Shown in pieces: positions 1-8,498 of a stretch of 23,065 nucleotides of DNA. Source of the stretch: CAIWHR01 sp040006895. Its GTDB lineage: Bacteria; Pseudomonadota; Gammaproteobacteria; Burkholderiales; Casimicrobiaceae. The notes below the pieces were generated by a model. It had not been told where the DNA came from. It made no database searches and saw only the letters and a program-made list of their open reading frames with translations. The stretch lies in NCBI GenBank assembly GCA_040006895.1, contig JBDTWB010000047.1, forward strand, positions 1-23,065, given 5' to 3'. Numbering within the stretch: position 1 is the stretch's first letter; each line of letters opens with the position of its first letter. The position numbers were made by a program, and so were the translations under genes.

Positions 1-141
1 CTCGAGCACGACCTTGTCGGTCTCGATGTCGATCAGGTTCTCGTCGCGCTTGACGGCGTCACCTGGCTGCTTGTGCCAGGCAAGGAGGGTCGCTTCGGCC
101 ACCGATTCGGGCAGCTGTGGCACTTTCACTTCGAGCAGCAT
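1..141 (-). CDS. sucB: 2-oxoglutarate dehydrogenase E2 (dihydrolipoyl succinyltransferase), 5' part
   Basis: Only the first 47 codons are in the window, and the gene continues past the left edge. The peptide begins MLLEVKVPQLPES and is the start of a biotinyl/lipoyl domain. The motif ETDKVVLE places the lysine that carries lipoamide at residue 43. E2 is the core of the 2-oxoglutarate dehydrogenase complex: it takes the succinyl group from E1 and passes it to CoA. The ATG at 141 sits 23 bp after the sucA stop and is preceded by AGGAAA at a suitable distance, so it is probably co-transcribed and co-translated with sucA. The start MLLEVKVPQLPESVAEAT is typical of OdhB/SucB rather than of pyruvate dehydrogenase E2, and the position directly after sucA settles the choice. 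Confidence 0.95.
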   Translation of the reverse strand, partial: MLLEVKVPQLPESVAEATLLAWHKQPGDAVKRDENLIDIETDKVVLE

Positions 142-164
142 GGTGGCGATTTCCTGGATTTGGA

Positions 165-3005
165 TCAGTTGCCGACCAGCATCTCGCCCATGCCGAGGCC
201 GGGCGCGAAGGCTTCCTCGATGAGCTGCTTCTGCTGGGCGGCATGCTTGGACATGTAGCCGACTGCGGGTGACGCCGAGACGGGCCGGCCGGCGTAGGCG
301 ATCGCCTGGCCGGCGGGCGTGTCGGCGCGGAGGTAGGCGCGCAGCCGATACCATGCGCCCTGGTTCTGCGGCTCCTCCTGGCACCAGACGAGTTCCTTGG
401 ATGCCGGGAACTTGGCCAGCTCGCGCTTGAACTCGGCGTGAGGAAACGGATACTGCTGCTCGACGCGCATGATCGCCACGTCGGAGATCTTGTGTTCGCG
501 CCGGTAGGCGGCGAGCTCGTAATAGACCTTGCCGCTGCACACGATCACCCGCTTCACGGCCTTGGCGTTGATCTTCTCGGTCTCGCCGATGACGTTGTCG
601 AACTTTCCGTTCGCGAGCTCGTCGAGGGTCGAAACGGCCTCCTTGTGCCGCAGCAGGCTCTTGGGGCTCATGATGATGAGCGGCTTGCGGTACATGCGGA
701 TCATCTGCCGGCGCAGGAGGTGAAAGATCTGTGCCGGATTCGAGGGCACGCATACCTGCATGTTGTGCTCGGCGCAGAGCTGGAGGTAGCGTTCCGGTCG
801 CGCCGAGGAATGCTCCGGACCCTGTCCTTCGTAGCCGTGCGGCAACAGCATCGCCATGCCGCAGACGCGACCCCACTTGACCTCTCCGGAGCTGATGAAC
901 TGGTCGATGATGACCTGCGCCCCGTTGGCGAAGTCGCCAAACTGCGCTTCCCAGACGACCAGCCGGCTCGGATCCGAGGTCGCGTAGCCATACTCGAATC
1001 CGACCACGGCGAACTCGGTCAACACCGAGTCGATGATCTCGAAGCTCGGCTGGTCCGGCTTGAGATGCTCGAGGGGCACGTACGTGCCGGCATCCCACTT
1101 CTCGCGGTTCTGGTCGTGCAGCACGGCGTGGCGATGCGAAAACGTGCCACGACCGATGTCCTCGCCCGAAAGGCGCACCCCGTAGCCATCGTTCAGCAGC
1201 GCGGCATAGGCGAGATTCTCGGCCATGCCCCAATCGATCGGATGCTTGCCCTCGGCCATTGCGAGCCGGTCGGCGATCACCTTCTCGACCCTCGAATGCA
1301 GCTTGAACCCGGGCGGCGTCTCGGTGAGCTTGCGACCGAGGTTCTGCAGCACTTCGAGGGGGACGGTGGAATCATAGGCCTCCGTCCAGTCGCGATCCTT
1401 GAAGGGCGACCAGTCGACCGAGAACGGTGCCTTGTAATTGGACAGGACCGTCTTGTTGGTATGCAAGCCCTTGTCCATCGCCGCGCGGTAGGCGGCGACC
1501 ATTGCCTCGGCCTCATCGGCCTGGACCACGCCTTCCTGCACCAGCCGGTCGGCGTACAGCTTGCGCGTTCCGGGATGCTGGTTGATCTTCTTGTACATCA
1601 GCGGCTGGGTCACCATCGGCTCGTCCGCCTCGTTGTGGCCGAGCCGGCGGAAGCACACGAGGTCGATGAACACATCCTTGTGGAACTCCTTGCGGTATTC
1701 CATGGCGAGCTCGATGGCGAGCAGGCAGACCTCGGGGTCGTCGGCGTTGACATGGAAGATCGGTGCCTCGACCATCTTCGCCACATCGGTGCAATAGAGC
1801 GTGCCGCGCACGTCGCGCGGATCGGACGTTGTGAAGCCGATCTGGTTGTTGATCACGATGTGCACCGTACCGCCGGTGTAGAAACCCCGGGTCTGCGCCA
1901 TGTTCAGGCATTCCTGGACGACCCCCTGGCCGGCGATCGCCGCGTCGCCGTGGATCAGCACCGCCAGCACCTGGTCACCCTTGGCATCGCCGCGGCGATG
2001 CTGCCGCGCACGCACCGAGCCTTCGACGACCGGGTTGACGGCTTCGAGGTGCGACGGATTGAATGCCAGCGTGAGGTGCATGGGTCCGCCGGGCGTGATG
2101 ACGTCCGAGGAGAAGCCCTGGTGGTACTTCACGTCACCCGCCGGCAGTTGCTGGGCGTACTTGCCCTCGAACTCGGAAAAGAGTTCGCTCGGTATCTTGC
2201 CCAGGGTGTTGACCAGGACGTTGAGGCGGCCGCGGTGCGCCATGCCGATCACCGTTTCCTGGATCCCGTCGCGGCCGGCGATCTGGATGAGATGGTCGAG
2301 CATCGGTGTCAGGGTCTCACCGCCCTCGCCGGAAAAGCGCTTCTGGCCCACGTAGCGGGTGTGAAGGTAGCGCTCGAGCGTCTCGGCCGCCGTGAGGCGC
2401 TCGAGGATCTGCCGGCGTTGCTCGACCGTGTACTCCGGACGCGAGTGGATCGGCTCGATGCGCGACTGCACGAAACGCTTCACCGGCGTGTCGGAGATGT
2501 ACATGTACTCCGCGCCGAAGGTGCGGCAATACGTGTCCTTGAGCGACGTAATGAGATCGGCGAGCCGCATCCGCTGCGGCCCGCCCTTGAACGAACCGAC
2601 GGCGAACTCGGTGTCCATGTCGGCGTCGGTGAAGCCGTAGGTCCGCAGGTCGAGATCGGGGATGTAGCGGTTGGCCTGCCGCTTCAACGGGTCGAGATCG
2701 GAGTGGAACATCCCCAGGGTACGGAACTTGCTGATGAGCTGCAGCACCTGCACCTGCTTGTGCATGGTGGTCGCATCCACCATGGCACCGGCCATGCGGC
2801 GGTTCTTGCCGAGCTGGACGAACGACTCGATCACGGGGGCGTGGGCGACGTCGTGCACACCGCCGCGCAGCGTCTCGAAATAGCCGCGCCAGTCCTGGCT
2901 GACCGAATCCGGATCCGCGAGGTATTTCTCGTACTGCTCCTCGATGAACGGGATGTTGCCCCCGAAGAGGGTGCTGCTGGACTTCAGTTCCTGCATGGTG
3001 CTCAT
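165..3005 (-). CDS. sucA: 2-oxoglutarate dehydrogenase E1 component (thiamine diphosphate-dependent)
   Basis: This 946-residue protein, the usual family length, decarboxylates 2-oxoglutarate and transfers the succinyl group to the lipoamide of E2. An N-terminal helix near residues 15-45 (FGGNIPFIEEQYEKYLADP) resembles the E2-binding segment of OdhA/SucA. GMAHRGRLNVL (254-264) is an active-site stretch. The thiamine diphosphate/Mg site runs from HGDAAIAGQG (352-361) to NNQIGFTTS (386-394). The C-terminal half carries the transketolase-like pyrimidine-binding domain (about 590-790) and the E1 C-terminal domain. The ATG at 3005 has GAGGAGAGG about 10 nt upstream; an in-frame ATG three codons later is possible. 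The gene lies between gltA and sucB, with 131 bp after gltA and no clear promoter in that gap, so I infer one operon with gltA and sdh. Confidence 0.98.
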   Translation of the reverse strand: MSTMQELKSSSTLFGGNIPFIEEQYEKYLADPDSVSQDWRGYFETLRGGVHDVAHAPVIESFVQLGKNRRMAGAMVDATTMHKQVQVLQLISKFRTLGMFHSDLDPLKRQANRYIPDLDLRTYGFTDADMDTEFAVGSFKGGPQRMRLADLITSLKDTYCRTFGAEYMYISDTPVKRFVQSRIEPIHSRPEYTVEQRRQILERLTAAETLERYLHTRYVGQKRFSGEGGETLTPMLDHLIQIAGRDGIQETVIGMAHRGRLNVLVNTLGKIPSELFSEFEGKYAQQLPAGDVKYHQGFSSDVITPGGPMHLTLAFNPSHLEAVNPVVEGSVRARQHRRGDAKGDQVLAVLIHGDAAIAGQGVVQECLNMAQTRGFYTGGTVHIVINNQIGFTTSDPRDVRGTLYCTDVAKMVEAPIFHVNADDPEVCLLAIELAMEYRKEFHKDVFIDLVCFRRLGHNEADEPMVTQPLMYKKINQHPGTRKLYADRLVQEGVVQADEAEAMVAAYRAAMDKGLHTNKTVLSNYKAPFSVDWSPFKDRDWTEAYDSTVPLEVLQNLGRKLTETPPGFKLHSRVEKVIADRLAMAEGKHPIDWGMAENLAYAALLNDGYGVRLSGEDIGRGTFSHRHAVLHDQNREKWDAGTYVPLEHLKPDQPSFEIIDSVLTEFAVVGFEYGYATSDPSRLVVWEAQFGDFANGAQVIIDQFISSGEVKWGRVCGMAMLLPHGYEGQGPEHSSARPERYLQLCAEHNMQVCVPSNPAQIFHLLRRQMIRMYRKPLIIMSPKSLLRHKEAVSTLDELANGKFDNVIGETEKINAKAVKRVIVCSGKVYYELAAYRREHKISDVAIMRVEQQYPFPHAEFKRELAKFPASKELVWCQEEPQNQGAWYRLRAYLRADTPAGQAIAYAGRPVSASPAVGYMSKHAAQQKQLIEEAFAPGLGMGEMLVGN

Positions 3006-3136
3006 CGTTGTCTCGCCTCTCCTCGTCTAATCACGAAGGTGCTTCACGACGCCGCTCGGCGACCGACCGCCTCGTCGTGCATGTCCGGCGCCGTTGTGCT
3101 TCCACGATGGGACGGCAGCGCCGTGACGTATCTGGA

Positions 3137-4453
3137 TCAGGCCGCCTTCCGCTTGGCGAGCGGCTTGACGGTCCGCCGTGTCGCGCCGGTGTAGAGCTGC
3201 CGCGGCCGGCCGATCTTCTGGTCCGGATCGGAGATCATCTCGTTCCACTGCGCAATCCAGCCCACCGTCCGCGCCATGGCGAAGATCCCGGTGAACAGCG
3301 ACACCGGGATGCCGAGGGCCTTCTGCACGATCCCCGAGTAGAAATCGACGTTCGGGTAGAGCTTGCGCGATACGAAGTAGTCGTCCTCCAACGCGATCTT
3401 TTCCAGTGCCATCGCGAGACCGAACAGCGGATCGTCGTTGAGCCCGAGCTCGTTCAGCACTTCGTAGCAGGTCTCGCGCATCAGCTTGGCACGCGGGTCG
3501 TAGTTCTTGTAGACACGGTGTCCGAAGCCCATCAACTTCACGGTCGAGTTCTTGTCCTTGACCTTGTCGATGAACTCGCCGATCCTGGCCACGCCACCCT
3601 CCCGCTGGATGTCGTAGAGCATGTTTAGCGCGGCTTCGTTGGCGCCGCCATGCGCCGGGCCCCACAGGCAGGCGATGCCCGCGGCGATGCACGCGAACGG
3701 GTTGGCGCCCGAGCTTCCCGCCAGCCGCACCGTCGACGTCGACGCATTCTGCTCGTGGTCAGCGTGCAGGATGAGGATCCGGTCCAGCGCGCGAACCAGG
3801 ACGTCGTTCACGTGGTACTCCTCGGCCGGGGTGGCGAACATCATGCGCATGAAGTTCGCCGTGTACGCGAGGTCGTTGCGGGGATAGATGAACGGCTGGC
3901 CCGCCGAGTACTTGTGGGCCATGGCGACCAGCGTCGGCAGCTTGGCGATGAGCCGGATCGCCGAGACGTCGCGGTGGTGCTTGTCGCTGATGTCGAGGGC
4001 GTCGTGGTAGAACGACGACAGCGCGCCGACGACGCCGACGAGCACCGCCATGGGGTGCGAGTCGCGACGAAAGCCACGGAAAAAGAACTGCATCTGCTCG
4101 TGGACCATGGTGTGATTGGTCACGAGCCCGACGAACTCCTTGTCCTGGGCGGGATCGGGAAGCTCGCCGTTCAGGAGCAGGTAGCACACCTCGAGGAAAT
4201 TGCAGTGCTGCGCCAGCTCCTCGATCGGATAGCCGCGGTACAGCAGTTCGCCCTTGTCGCCGTCGATATAGGTGATGTCCGACGCGCACGCCGCCGTGGA
4301 CATGAATCCCGGGTCGTAGGTGAAACGCCCGGTCTTGCTGTACAGCGCGCGGATGTCGAGGACTTCCGGGCCCACCGTACCCTCGACGATCGGGAACGTG
4401 ATGGAGGGCGACCCGTCGGAAAAGGACAGGGTCGCGGTGCGGTCGGTTTTCAT
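3137..4453 (-). CDS. gltA: Citrate synthase (type II, hexameric form)
   Basis: The 438-residue enzyme condenses acetyl-CoA with oxaloacetate to give citrate. Catalytic residues are visible in the expected order: His268 in GPAHGGANEAA, His312 in GFGHRVYKNYDPR and Asp370 in NVDFYSG. LHADHEQNASTST (229-241) is another family signature. The extra N-terminal beta domain (about 1-60) and the length match the hexameric, NADH-sensitive Gram-negative enzymes and distinguish it from the 384-residue prpC product at 12623-13777. The ATG at 4453 has GGAG about 10 nt upstream. The gene follows sdhE after 153 bp and precedes sucA, in the same direction as both. The upstream gap contains only a short GC hairpin and no good promoter, so transcription from the sdh side is likely. 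Confidence 0.98.
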   Translation of the reverse strand: MKTDRTATLSFSDGSPSITFPIVEGTVGPEVLDIRALYSKTGRFTYDPGFMSTAACASDITYIDGDKGELLYRGYPIEELAQHCNFLEVCYLLLNGELPDPAQDKEFVGLVTNHTMVHEQMQFFFRGFRRDSHPMAVLVGVVGALSSFYHDALDISDKHHRDVSAIRLIAKLPTLVAMAHKYSAGQPFIYPRNDLAYTANFMRMMFATPAEEYHVNDVLVRALDRILILHADHEQNASTSTVRLAGSSGANPFACIAAGIACLWGPAHGGANEAALNMLYDIQREGGVARIGEFIDKVKDKNSTVKLMGFGHRVYKNYDPRAKLMRETCYEVLNELGLNDDPLFGLAMALEKIALEDDYFVSRKLYPNVDFYSGIVQKALGIPVSLFTGIFAMARTVGWIAQWNEMISDPDQKIGRPRQLYTGATRRTVKPLAKRKAA

Positions 4454-4571
4454 TGCTCGGACTCCATGCGGAATGATTTTGGGCGGGAGCTAGACGTCGG
4501 TCAGGGTCGGCCACGTCGACCACTCTGCTGCGTCCCGCTGGTTCGGGCGGTCTCTCCTCCACGCTGCGTCG

Positions 4572-4584
4572 CCGGCTCGGCCGG
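4572..4584 (-). other. Short GC hairpin in the sdhE-gltA gap
   Basis: CCGGC-TCG-GCCGG forms a perfect 5-bp stem with a 3-nt loop. No T run follows on either strand, so it is unlikely to be a full terminator. It may be a processing or pausing element between sdhE and gltA, or chance in GC-rich DNA. The rest of the 153-bp gap (4454-4606) shows no promoter I would defend. Confidence 0.25.
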
Positions 4585-4606
4585 ACTTGTCTGGGCTGCT
4601 CATCGA

Positions 4607-4885
4607 TCAAAGACTTCTCAACACGCCGAGCAGAGGCATCACTGCAGGATCGTCCGCTTCCACGCGCCCCGCCAGAAGCTCCCAAAGCTCGTCGTCGGGC
4701 AGGTCCAGCAGCCGGTCCAGCGCATCGAGCTCGTCCGCCGCAATGGCGCCGGCACGCGCGTCCAGGAACCGCGTCAGAATGAGATCGTTTTCGAGCATCC
4801 CCCTCCGGCATCGCCAGCGCAGGCGGTTGTGCTCGGTCACAGACAGGCGATCGGCCGGTCCGGCGGCATTCGCGGCAGTCGGCAT
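4607..4885 (-). CDS. sdhE: Succinate dehydrogenase FAD-assembly factor SdhE
   Basis: This 92-residue protein belongs to the SdhE/YgfY/Sdh5 family, small cytoplasmic helical proteins that promote covalent attachment of FAD to SdhA. The signature RGxxE is present as RGMLEND at 28-34, following LRWRCRR. The acidic tail LDLPDDELWELLAGR (70-84) is also typical. I chose the ATG at 4885, 17 bp after the sdhB stop and preceded by GGAAACC. A GTG at 4897 in the same frame is a possible alternative and would add four residues. Its place directly after sdhB and before gltA matches its role: the flavoprotein subunit and its assembly factor come from the same transcript. Recognition rests on the motif, the size and the neighbours. 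Confidence 0.93.
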   Translation of the reverse strand: MPTAANAAGPADRLSVTEHNRLRWRCRRGMLENDLILTRFLDARAGAIAADELDALDRLLDLPDDELWELLAGRVEADDPAVMPLLGVLRSL

Positions 4886-4902
4886 GGCGGTTTCCACGCG
4901 CG

Positions 4903-5598
4903 TCACACTGCGCGCTTGACGAGCATCTCGCGGATCTTGCCGATCGCGCGGGTCGGATTGAGTCCCTTCGGGCATACGTCCACGCAGTTCATGATCGTGT
5001 GGCAGCGGAACAGTCGGTACGGATCCTCGAGGTTGTCGAGGCGCTCGTTGGTGGCGTGGTCGCGCGTGTCGGCGATGAAGCGGTAGGCTTGGAGCAACCC
5101 CGCCGGGCCGACGAACTTGTCGGGATTCCACCAGAACGAAGGGCAGGCGGTGGAGCAGCACGCGCACAGGATGCATTCGTACAGCCCATCGAGCTCCTCG
5201 CGGTCGTCCGGAGCCTGCAGGCGCTCCTTCTCCGGAGGCGGCGTCTCGTTGACGAGGTAGGGCTTGATCGAGTGGTATTGCTGGAAGAACTGGCTCATAT
5301 CGACAATGAGGTCGCGGATCACCGGCAGGCCGGGAAGCGGCCTCAGCTCGACAGGCTCCTTGATCTCCTTGAGATTGGTCGTGCAGGCGAGGCCGTTCTT
5401 GCCGTTGATGTTCATCGCATCCGAGCCGCAGACACCCTCGCGGCAGCTCCTGCGGAACGCCAGCGAGTCGTCGACTGCCTTGATCCGGATCAAGGCATCG
5501 AGCAGCATGCGGTCGGTCGACTCGAGCGCGACGTCGTAGTCCTTGACGTAGGGCTTGGCGTCGGTATCGGGGTCGTAGCGGTAGATGCGGAATTTCAT
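4903..5598 (-). CDS. sdhB: Succinate dehydrogenase iron-sulfur subunit
   Basis: This 231-residue subunit carries electrons from FAD in SdhA to quinone through three clusters. The [2Fe-2S] ligands are Cys52, Cys57, Asp60 and Cys72 (SCREGVCGSDA...LAC); the Asp ligand is as in E. coli SdhB. The second domain has Cys142, Cys145, Cys148 and Cys152 (CILCACCSTAC) plus Cys199, Cys205 and Cys209, giving the [4Fe-4S] and [3Fe-4S] sites. The ATG at 5598 begins MKFRIYRYDPD, the family N terminus. The frame stays open upstream to beyond 6000, but no in-frame ATG or GTG lies in the 170-bp gap after sdhA. The ribosome binding site before this ATG is poor. sdhE follows after 17 bp. Confidence 0.97.
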   Translation of the reverse strand: MKFRIYRYDPDTDAKPYVKDYDVALESTDRMLLDALIRIKAVDDSLAFRRSCREGVCGSDAMNINGKNGLACTTNLKEIKEPVELRPLPGLPVIRDLIVDMSQFFQQYHSIKPYLVNETPPPEKERLQAPDDREELDGLYECILCACCSTACPSFWWNPDKFVGPAGLLQAYRFIADTRDHATNERLDNLEDPYRLFRCHTIMNCVDVCPKGLNPTRAIGKIREMLVKRAV

Positions 5599-5768
5599 GG
5601 TGTGCCGATTGGTTGGCTGACGTGCATCGGTCGCGTCGGGAGCCGGGTTGACGTTTGGCGTGACCCGGGCGATGGCATGCCGCGCAACGCGCGACAGGCA
5701 CGGGGGACATCGCGCGGAGTGATGCGATCGGCGCGAAGCGGTGAGGGCATCGGCTGGCTCCCGGGGGC
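5599..5768 (-). other. 170-bp gap between sdhA and sdhB
   Basis: sdhA and sdhB are usually almost contiguous. Here 170 bp separate the sdhA stop from the sdhB ATG. I find no independent gene in it. There is a perfect small hairpin at 5681-5693 (CGCGC-AAC-GCGCG on the plus strand). No strong minus-strand promoter is visible, and no good Shine-Dalgarno sequence precedes the sdhB ATG. The gap could be an RNA-processing region that sets subunit ratios; this is inference. Confidence 0.4.
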
Positions 5769-7544
5769 TCAGTACGTGCGGGCCTTGGGCGGGAAAGCGT
5801 CCACCGACACCGGCTTCAAGTTCACCGGCTTGAAGTCGAGGCGGTTGCCGTCTCGATACCAGAGCGTGTGCTTCAGCCAGTTCACGTCGTCCCGGCTGGG
5901 ATAGTCGCTTCTGGCCTGGGCGCCGCGGCTTTCCTGGCGCGCTTCCGCCGAGACGATGGTCGACTTGGCGACCTCGATCAGGTTGTCGAGCTCGAGGGCC
6001 TCGACCCGTGCCGTGTTGAAGATGCGGCTCTTGTCGCGAATTGCAACCCGGTTGACGCGCTGCTCGAGCTCCATGACCTTGCGCACGCCTTCGCTCAGGA
6101 GCTCCTGGTTGCGGAACACCCCGCAATGCGCCTGCATGGTCTTGCGCAAATCGCTTGCCACCTCCGCGACGGATTCACCCGCAGTCGCCCCGTCGAGCCG
6201 GGCCAGTCGTGCCCGGGCCGGATCCGCCGCATCCTTAGGCAGCGGCCGGTGCTGCCGCGCAGCCAGCCCCTGGTCGACGATGTGCCGGCCAGCGGCGCGG
6301 CCGAACACCAGCAGGTCGAGCAGCGAGTTGGTGCCGAGCCGGTTGGCCCCGTGCACCGACACGCAGGCGCACTCCCCCACCGCATAGAGGCCACGGACAA
6401 TCGCATTCGGGTCGCCGTCCTTGGGCGCAACGACCTGGCCGTGCACGTTGGTCGGGATCCCACCCATCATGTAGTGGATGGTCGGAACGACCGGTACCGG
6501 CTCCTTGATCGGATCGACGTTGGCGAACTTGAGCGCGATCTCCCTGATCGACGGCAGCCGCTTCATGATCACCTCGGGACCGAGGTGATCGAGCTTCAAC
6601 AGCACGTAGTCCTTTTCCGGCCCGCAGCCGCGGCCTTCCTTGATCTCCTGGTCCATCGACCGCGACACCACGTCGCGCGACGCCAGGTCCTTGAGGTTGG
6701 GCGCGTAGCGTTCCATGAACCGCTCGCCGTTGGCGTTGAGCAAGATCCCGCCCTCGCCGCGCACGCCTTCGGTGATTAGCACGCCGGCACCGGCGACGCC
6801 CGTAGGATGGAATTGCCAGAACTCCATGTCCTCGAGGGGGATGCCGACCCGTGCCGCCATGCCCAGACCATCGCCGGTATTGATGAAGGCGTTGGTCGAT
6901 GCCGCGAAGATCCGCCCCGCACCGCCGGTCGCGAACATCGTAGCCTTGGCCTGCAGGATCATGACCTCGCCGGTTTCCATCTCGAGCGCCACGACGCCGA
7001 GCACATCGCCATCCTGGTCACGAATCAGGTCGAGCGCCATCCACTCGACGAAGAACTGGGTGTGCGCGCGCACGTTGCGCTGGTAGAGCGTGTGGAGCAT
7101 CGCGTGGCCGGTTCGGTCGGCAGCCGCGCAGGCACGCTGGACGGGCTTCTCGCCGAAATTCGCGGAGTGCCCGCCGAACGGCCGCTGGTAGATCGTGCCG
7201 TCAGGATTGCGGTCGAAAGGCATCCCGAAATGCTCGAGCTCATAGACGACCTCGGGGGCCATCCTGCACATGTACTCGATCGCATCCTGGTCGCCGAGCC
7301 AGTCGGAGCCCTTGATGGTGTCGTACATGTGCCACAGCCAGTTGTCCTCGGCCATGTTCCCCAGCGATGCGCCGATGCCGCCCTGCGCCGCCACAGTATG
7401 GGAACGGGTCGGGAAGACCTTGGAGAGCACGGCGACGGAAAGGCCGGACTCGGCGAGCTGCAGCGACGCCCGCATGCCAGCACCTCCCGCGCCGATCACG
7501 ATGGCGTCGAACCGGCGCACCGGGACGCTCGGCAGCGGGGTCAT
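5769..7544 (-). CDS. sdhA: Succinate dehydrogenase flavoprotein subunit
   Basis: This 591-residue catalytic subunit oxidises succinate to fumarate on the cytoplasmic side of the inner membrane. The FAD-binding Rossmann motif is VIGAGGAGM (16-24). His49 in RSHTVAAQGG is the residue that normally binds FAD covalently. FHPTG (245-249) and TEGVRGEGG (258-266) line the substrate site. Arg290 in ASRDVVSRS is the expected proton-shuttle Arg, and HYMMGG (358-363) and GANRLGTNSLLD (399-410) are further signatures. Its ATG overlaps the sdhD stop by 4 bp (ATGA), so the two are translationally coupled. The length is normal and no key residue is missing. The assembly factor SdhE is encoded in the same run. 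Confidence 0.98.
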   Translation of the reverse strand: MTPLPSVPVRRFDAIVIGAGGAGMRASLQLAESGLSVAVLSKVFPTRSHTVAAQGGIGASLGNMAEDNWLWHMYDTIKGSDWLGDQDAIEYMCRMAPEVVYELEHFGMPFDRNPDGTIYQRPFGGHSANFGEKPVQRACAAADRTGHAMLHTLYQRNVRAHTQFFVEWMALDLIRDQDGDVLGVVALEMETGEVMILQAKATMFATGGAGRIFAASTNAFINTGDGLGMAARVGIPLEDMEFWQFHPTGVAGAGVLITEGVRGEGGILLNANGERFMERYAPNLKDLASRDVVSRSMDQEIKEGRGCGPEKDYVLLKLDHLGPEVIMKRLPSIREIALKFANVDPIKEPVPVVPTIHYMMGGIPTNVHGQVVAPKDGDPNAIVRGLYAVGECACVSVHGANRLGTNSLLDLLVFGRAAGRHIVDQGLAARQHRPLPKDAADPARARLARLDGATAGESVAEVASDLRKTMQAHCGVFRNQELLSEGVRKVMELEQRVNRVAIRDKSRIFNTARVEALELDNLIEVAKSTIVSAEARQESRGAQARSDYPSRDDVNWLKHTLWYRDGNRLDFKPVNLKPVSVDAFPPKARTY

Positions 7545-7900
7545 CGCGCACCCCAGAGAATCTGAATGGTCCAGCCCAGATAGGCGATCAGGAGGGCGAG
7601 CGACACCACCTGAACGAAAAGGCGCACCCCGACGGGCTTCAGGTAATCCATGTAGATGTCACGCACGCCGATCCACGCGTGGTAGAGCAGCGCCACCATG
7701 AACAGGAACGAGAGCAGGCGAAACAGGTTGCTGGCGAACAGGCCATTCCACGTGGCGTAGTCGAGTCCGCCATGCCAGAGCAGAACGCCCAGGAAGCCGA
7801 ACGTGTACACGAGCATCACGACGGCGGTGACGCGCTGCGCGAGCCATTCCATCGAGCCGTAATGGGCGCCCACGGTGTTGCGCAGGGGACGCTTCACCAT
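7541..7900 (-). CDS. sdhD: Succinate dehydrogenase membrane anchor subunit SdhD
   Basis: This 119-residue protein has three hydrophobic segments (about 24-42, 59-79 and 92-115) and forms half of the membrane anchor that binds heme b and ubiquinone. HAWIGVRDIYMDYLK (74-88) matches the SdhD signature; Asp85 and Tyr86 correspond to the conserved DY pair near the quinone. The ATG at 7900 overlaps the sdhC stop by 7 bp. The frame is open further upstream (to 8047), but that extension lies inside sdhC and gives no family-like sequence, so I use the ATG at 7900. The stop overlaps the sdhA start by 4 bp. Confidence 0.94.
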   Translation of the reverse strand: MVKRPLRNTVGAHYGSMEWLAQRVTAVVMLVYTFGFLGVLLWHGGLDYATWNGLFASNLFRLLSFLFMVALLYHAWIGVRDIYMDYLKPVGVRLFVQVVSLALLIAYLGWTIQILWGAR

Positions 7901-8271
7901 AGCCGCGCCCCGACGCCCACGGTAAGCGCAAGGCTCACGAACAGCACGATGACACTCGATCGACGGGCCGGCTCGAGATCGCCGCCCAGGTCCATGTCGA
8001 GCAGGAGGTAACGGATGCCCGCGCAGAAGTGATGCAGATACGCCCATACCATGGCCAGGACGACGAGTTTCGCCAGCGGCGAACCGAACCAGCCTCGCGC
8101 GATGTCGAACTCCTGCGCCGTGCCTCGGCTCGCGGCCACGACGAGAAGGACCAGCGGGATACCCACCAGGAAGAGCAGCACGCCGCTGATTCGATGGAGA
8201 ATGGAAACGATCGCCGGAAGCGGCTGCCGGATTGCGACCAGGTTGAGGTAGACGGGGCGGGCTTTGACCAA
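7894..8271 (-). CDS. sdhC: Succinate dehydrogenase cytochrome b556 subunit SdhC
   Basis: The 125-residue membrane subunit has three hydrophobic segments (about 29-47, 66-90 and 105-122). RPVYLNL (5-11) and SILHRISG (23-30) are the family N-terminal signatures, where Ser and Arg contact ubiquinone. His81 in LHHFCAGIRYL is the expected heme b axial ligand. The start is unusual. Between the upstream in-frame stop (8284-8286) and RPVYLNL there is no ATG or GTG, and the only usual initiation codon is TTG at 8271, giving MVKARPVYLNL. The Shine-Dalgarno match upstream is weak (TGAAGCGAGCG). It is the first gene of the sdh-gltA-suc run and overlaps sdhD by 7 bp. Confidence 0.92.
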   Translation of the reverse strand: MVKARPVYLNLVAIRQPLPAIVSILHRISGVLLFLVGIPLVLLVVAASRGTAQEFDIARGWFGSPLAKLVVLAMVWAYLHHFCAGIRYLLLDMDLGGDLEPARRSSVIVLFVSLALTVGVGARLW

Positions 8272-8304
8272 GGGGCGCTCGCTTCAGGATCTATGAAGGG
8301 CAAA

Positions 8305-8333
8305 CGATGCGTACATCGCTCGCGCATCGCTCG
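8305..8333. repeat. Small dyad and 11-bp-spaced direct repeats in the sdhC leader
   Basis: CGATG-CGTA-CATCG (8305-8318) is an inverted repeat with 5-bp arms. CATCGCTCG occurs at 8314-8322 and again at 8325-8333, exactly 11 bp apart. The 11-bp period places both copies on the same DNA face, which would suit a regulator, or the elements may act in the RNA leader about 35-60 nt ahead of sdhC. Seen directly; the function is unknown. Confidence 0.45.
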
Positions 8334-8498
8334 AAATTGCAGTGCAGGCCGACGTGGTCACCATGCGGATCGGAACCCTTGCCGAAAGTGCGCACTCGCG
8401 GGCACCAGCAGGACGGCGCGAGGCCTTTGTCGTTGACACGCGCGGAGCGTGCCGGAAATCCCCTTCGGGGGGCATTCGCGGGCGAACAAGGACAAATA

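Noticed and set aside
438..3194. 918-codon open frame antisense to sucA
   Set aside because: It mirrors sucA codon structure in GC-rich DNA. The translated product is rich in Arg/His/Asp/Val without domains, whereas the minus strand encodes an intact SucA with all active-site motifs.
4903..6126. 407-codon frame containing sdhB, suggesting a longer SdhB
   Set aside because: The upstream part overlaps sdhA out of frame and has no usable start within the gap. MKFRIYRYDPD at 5598 is the normal SdhB N terminus.
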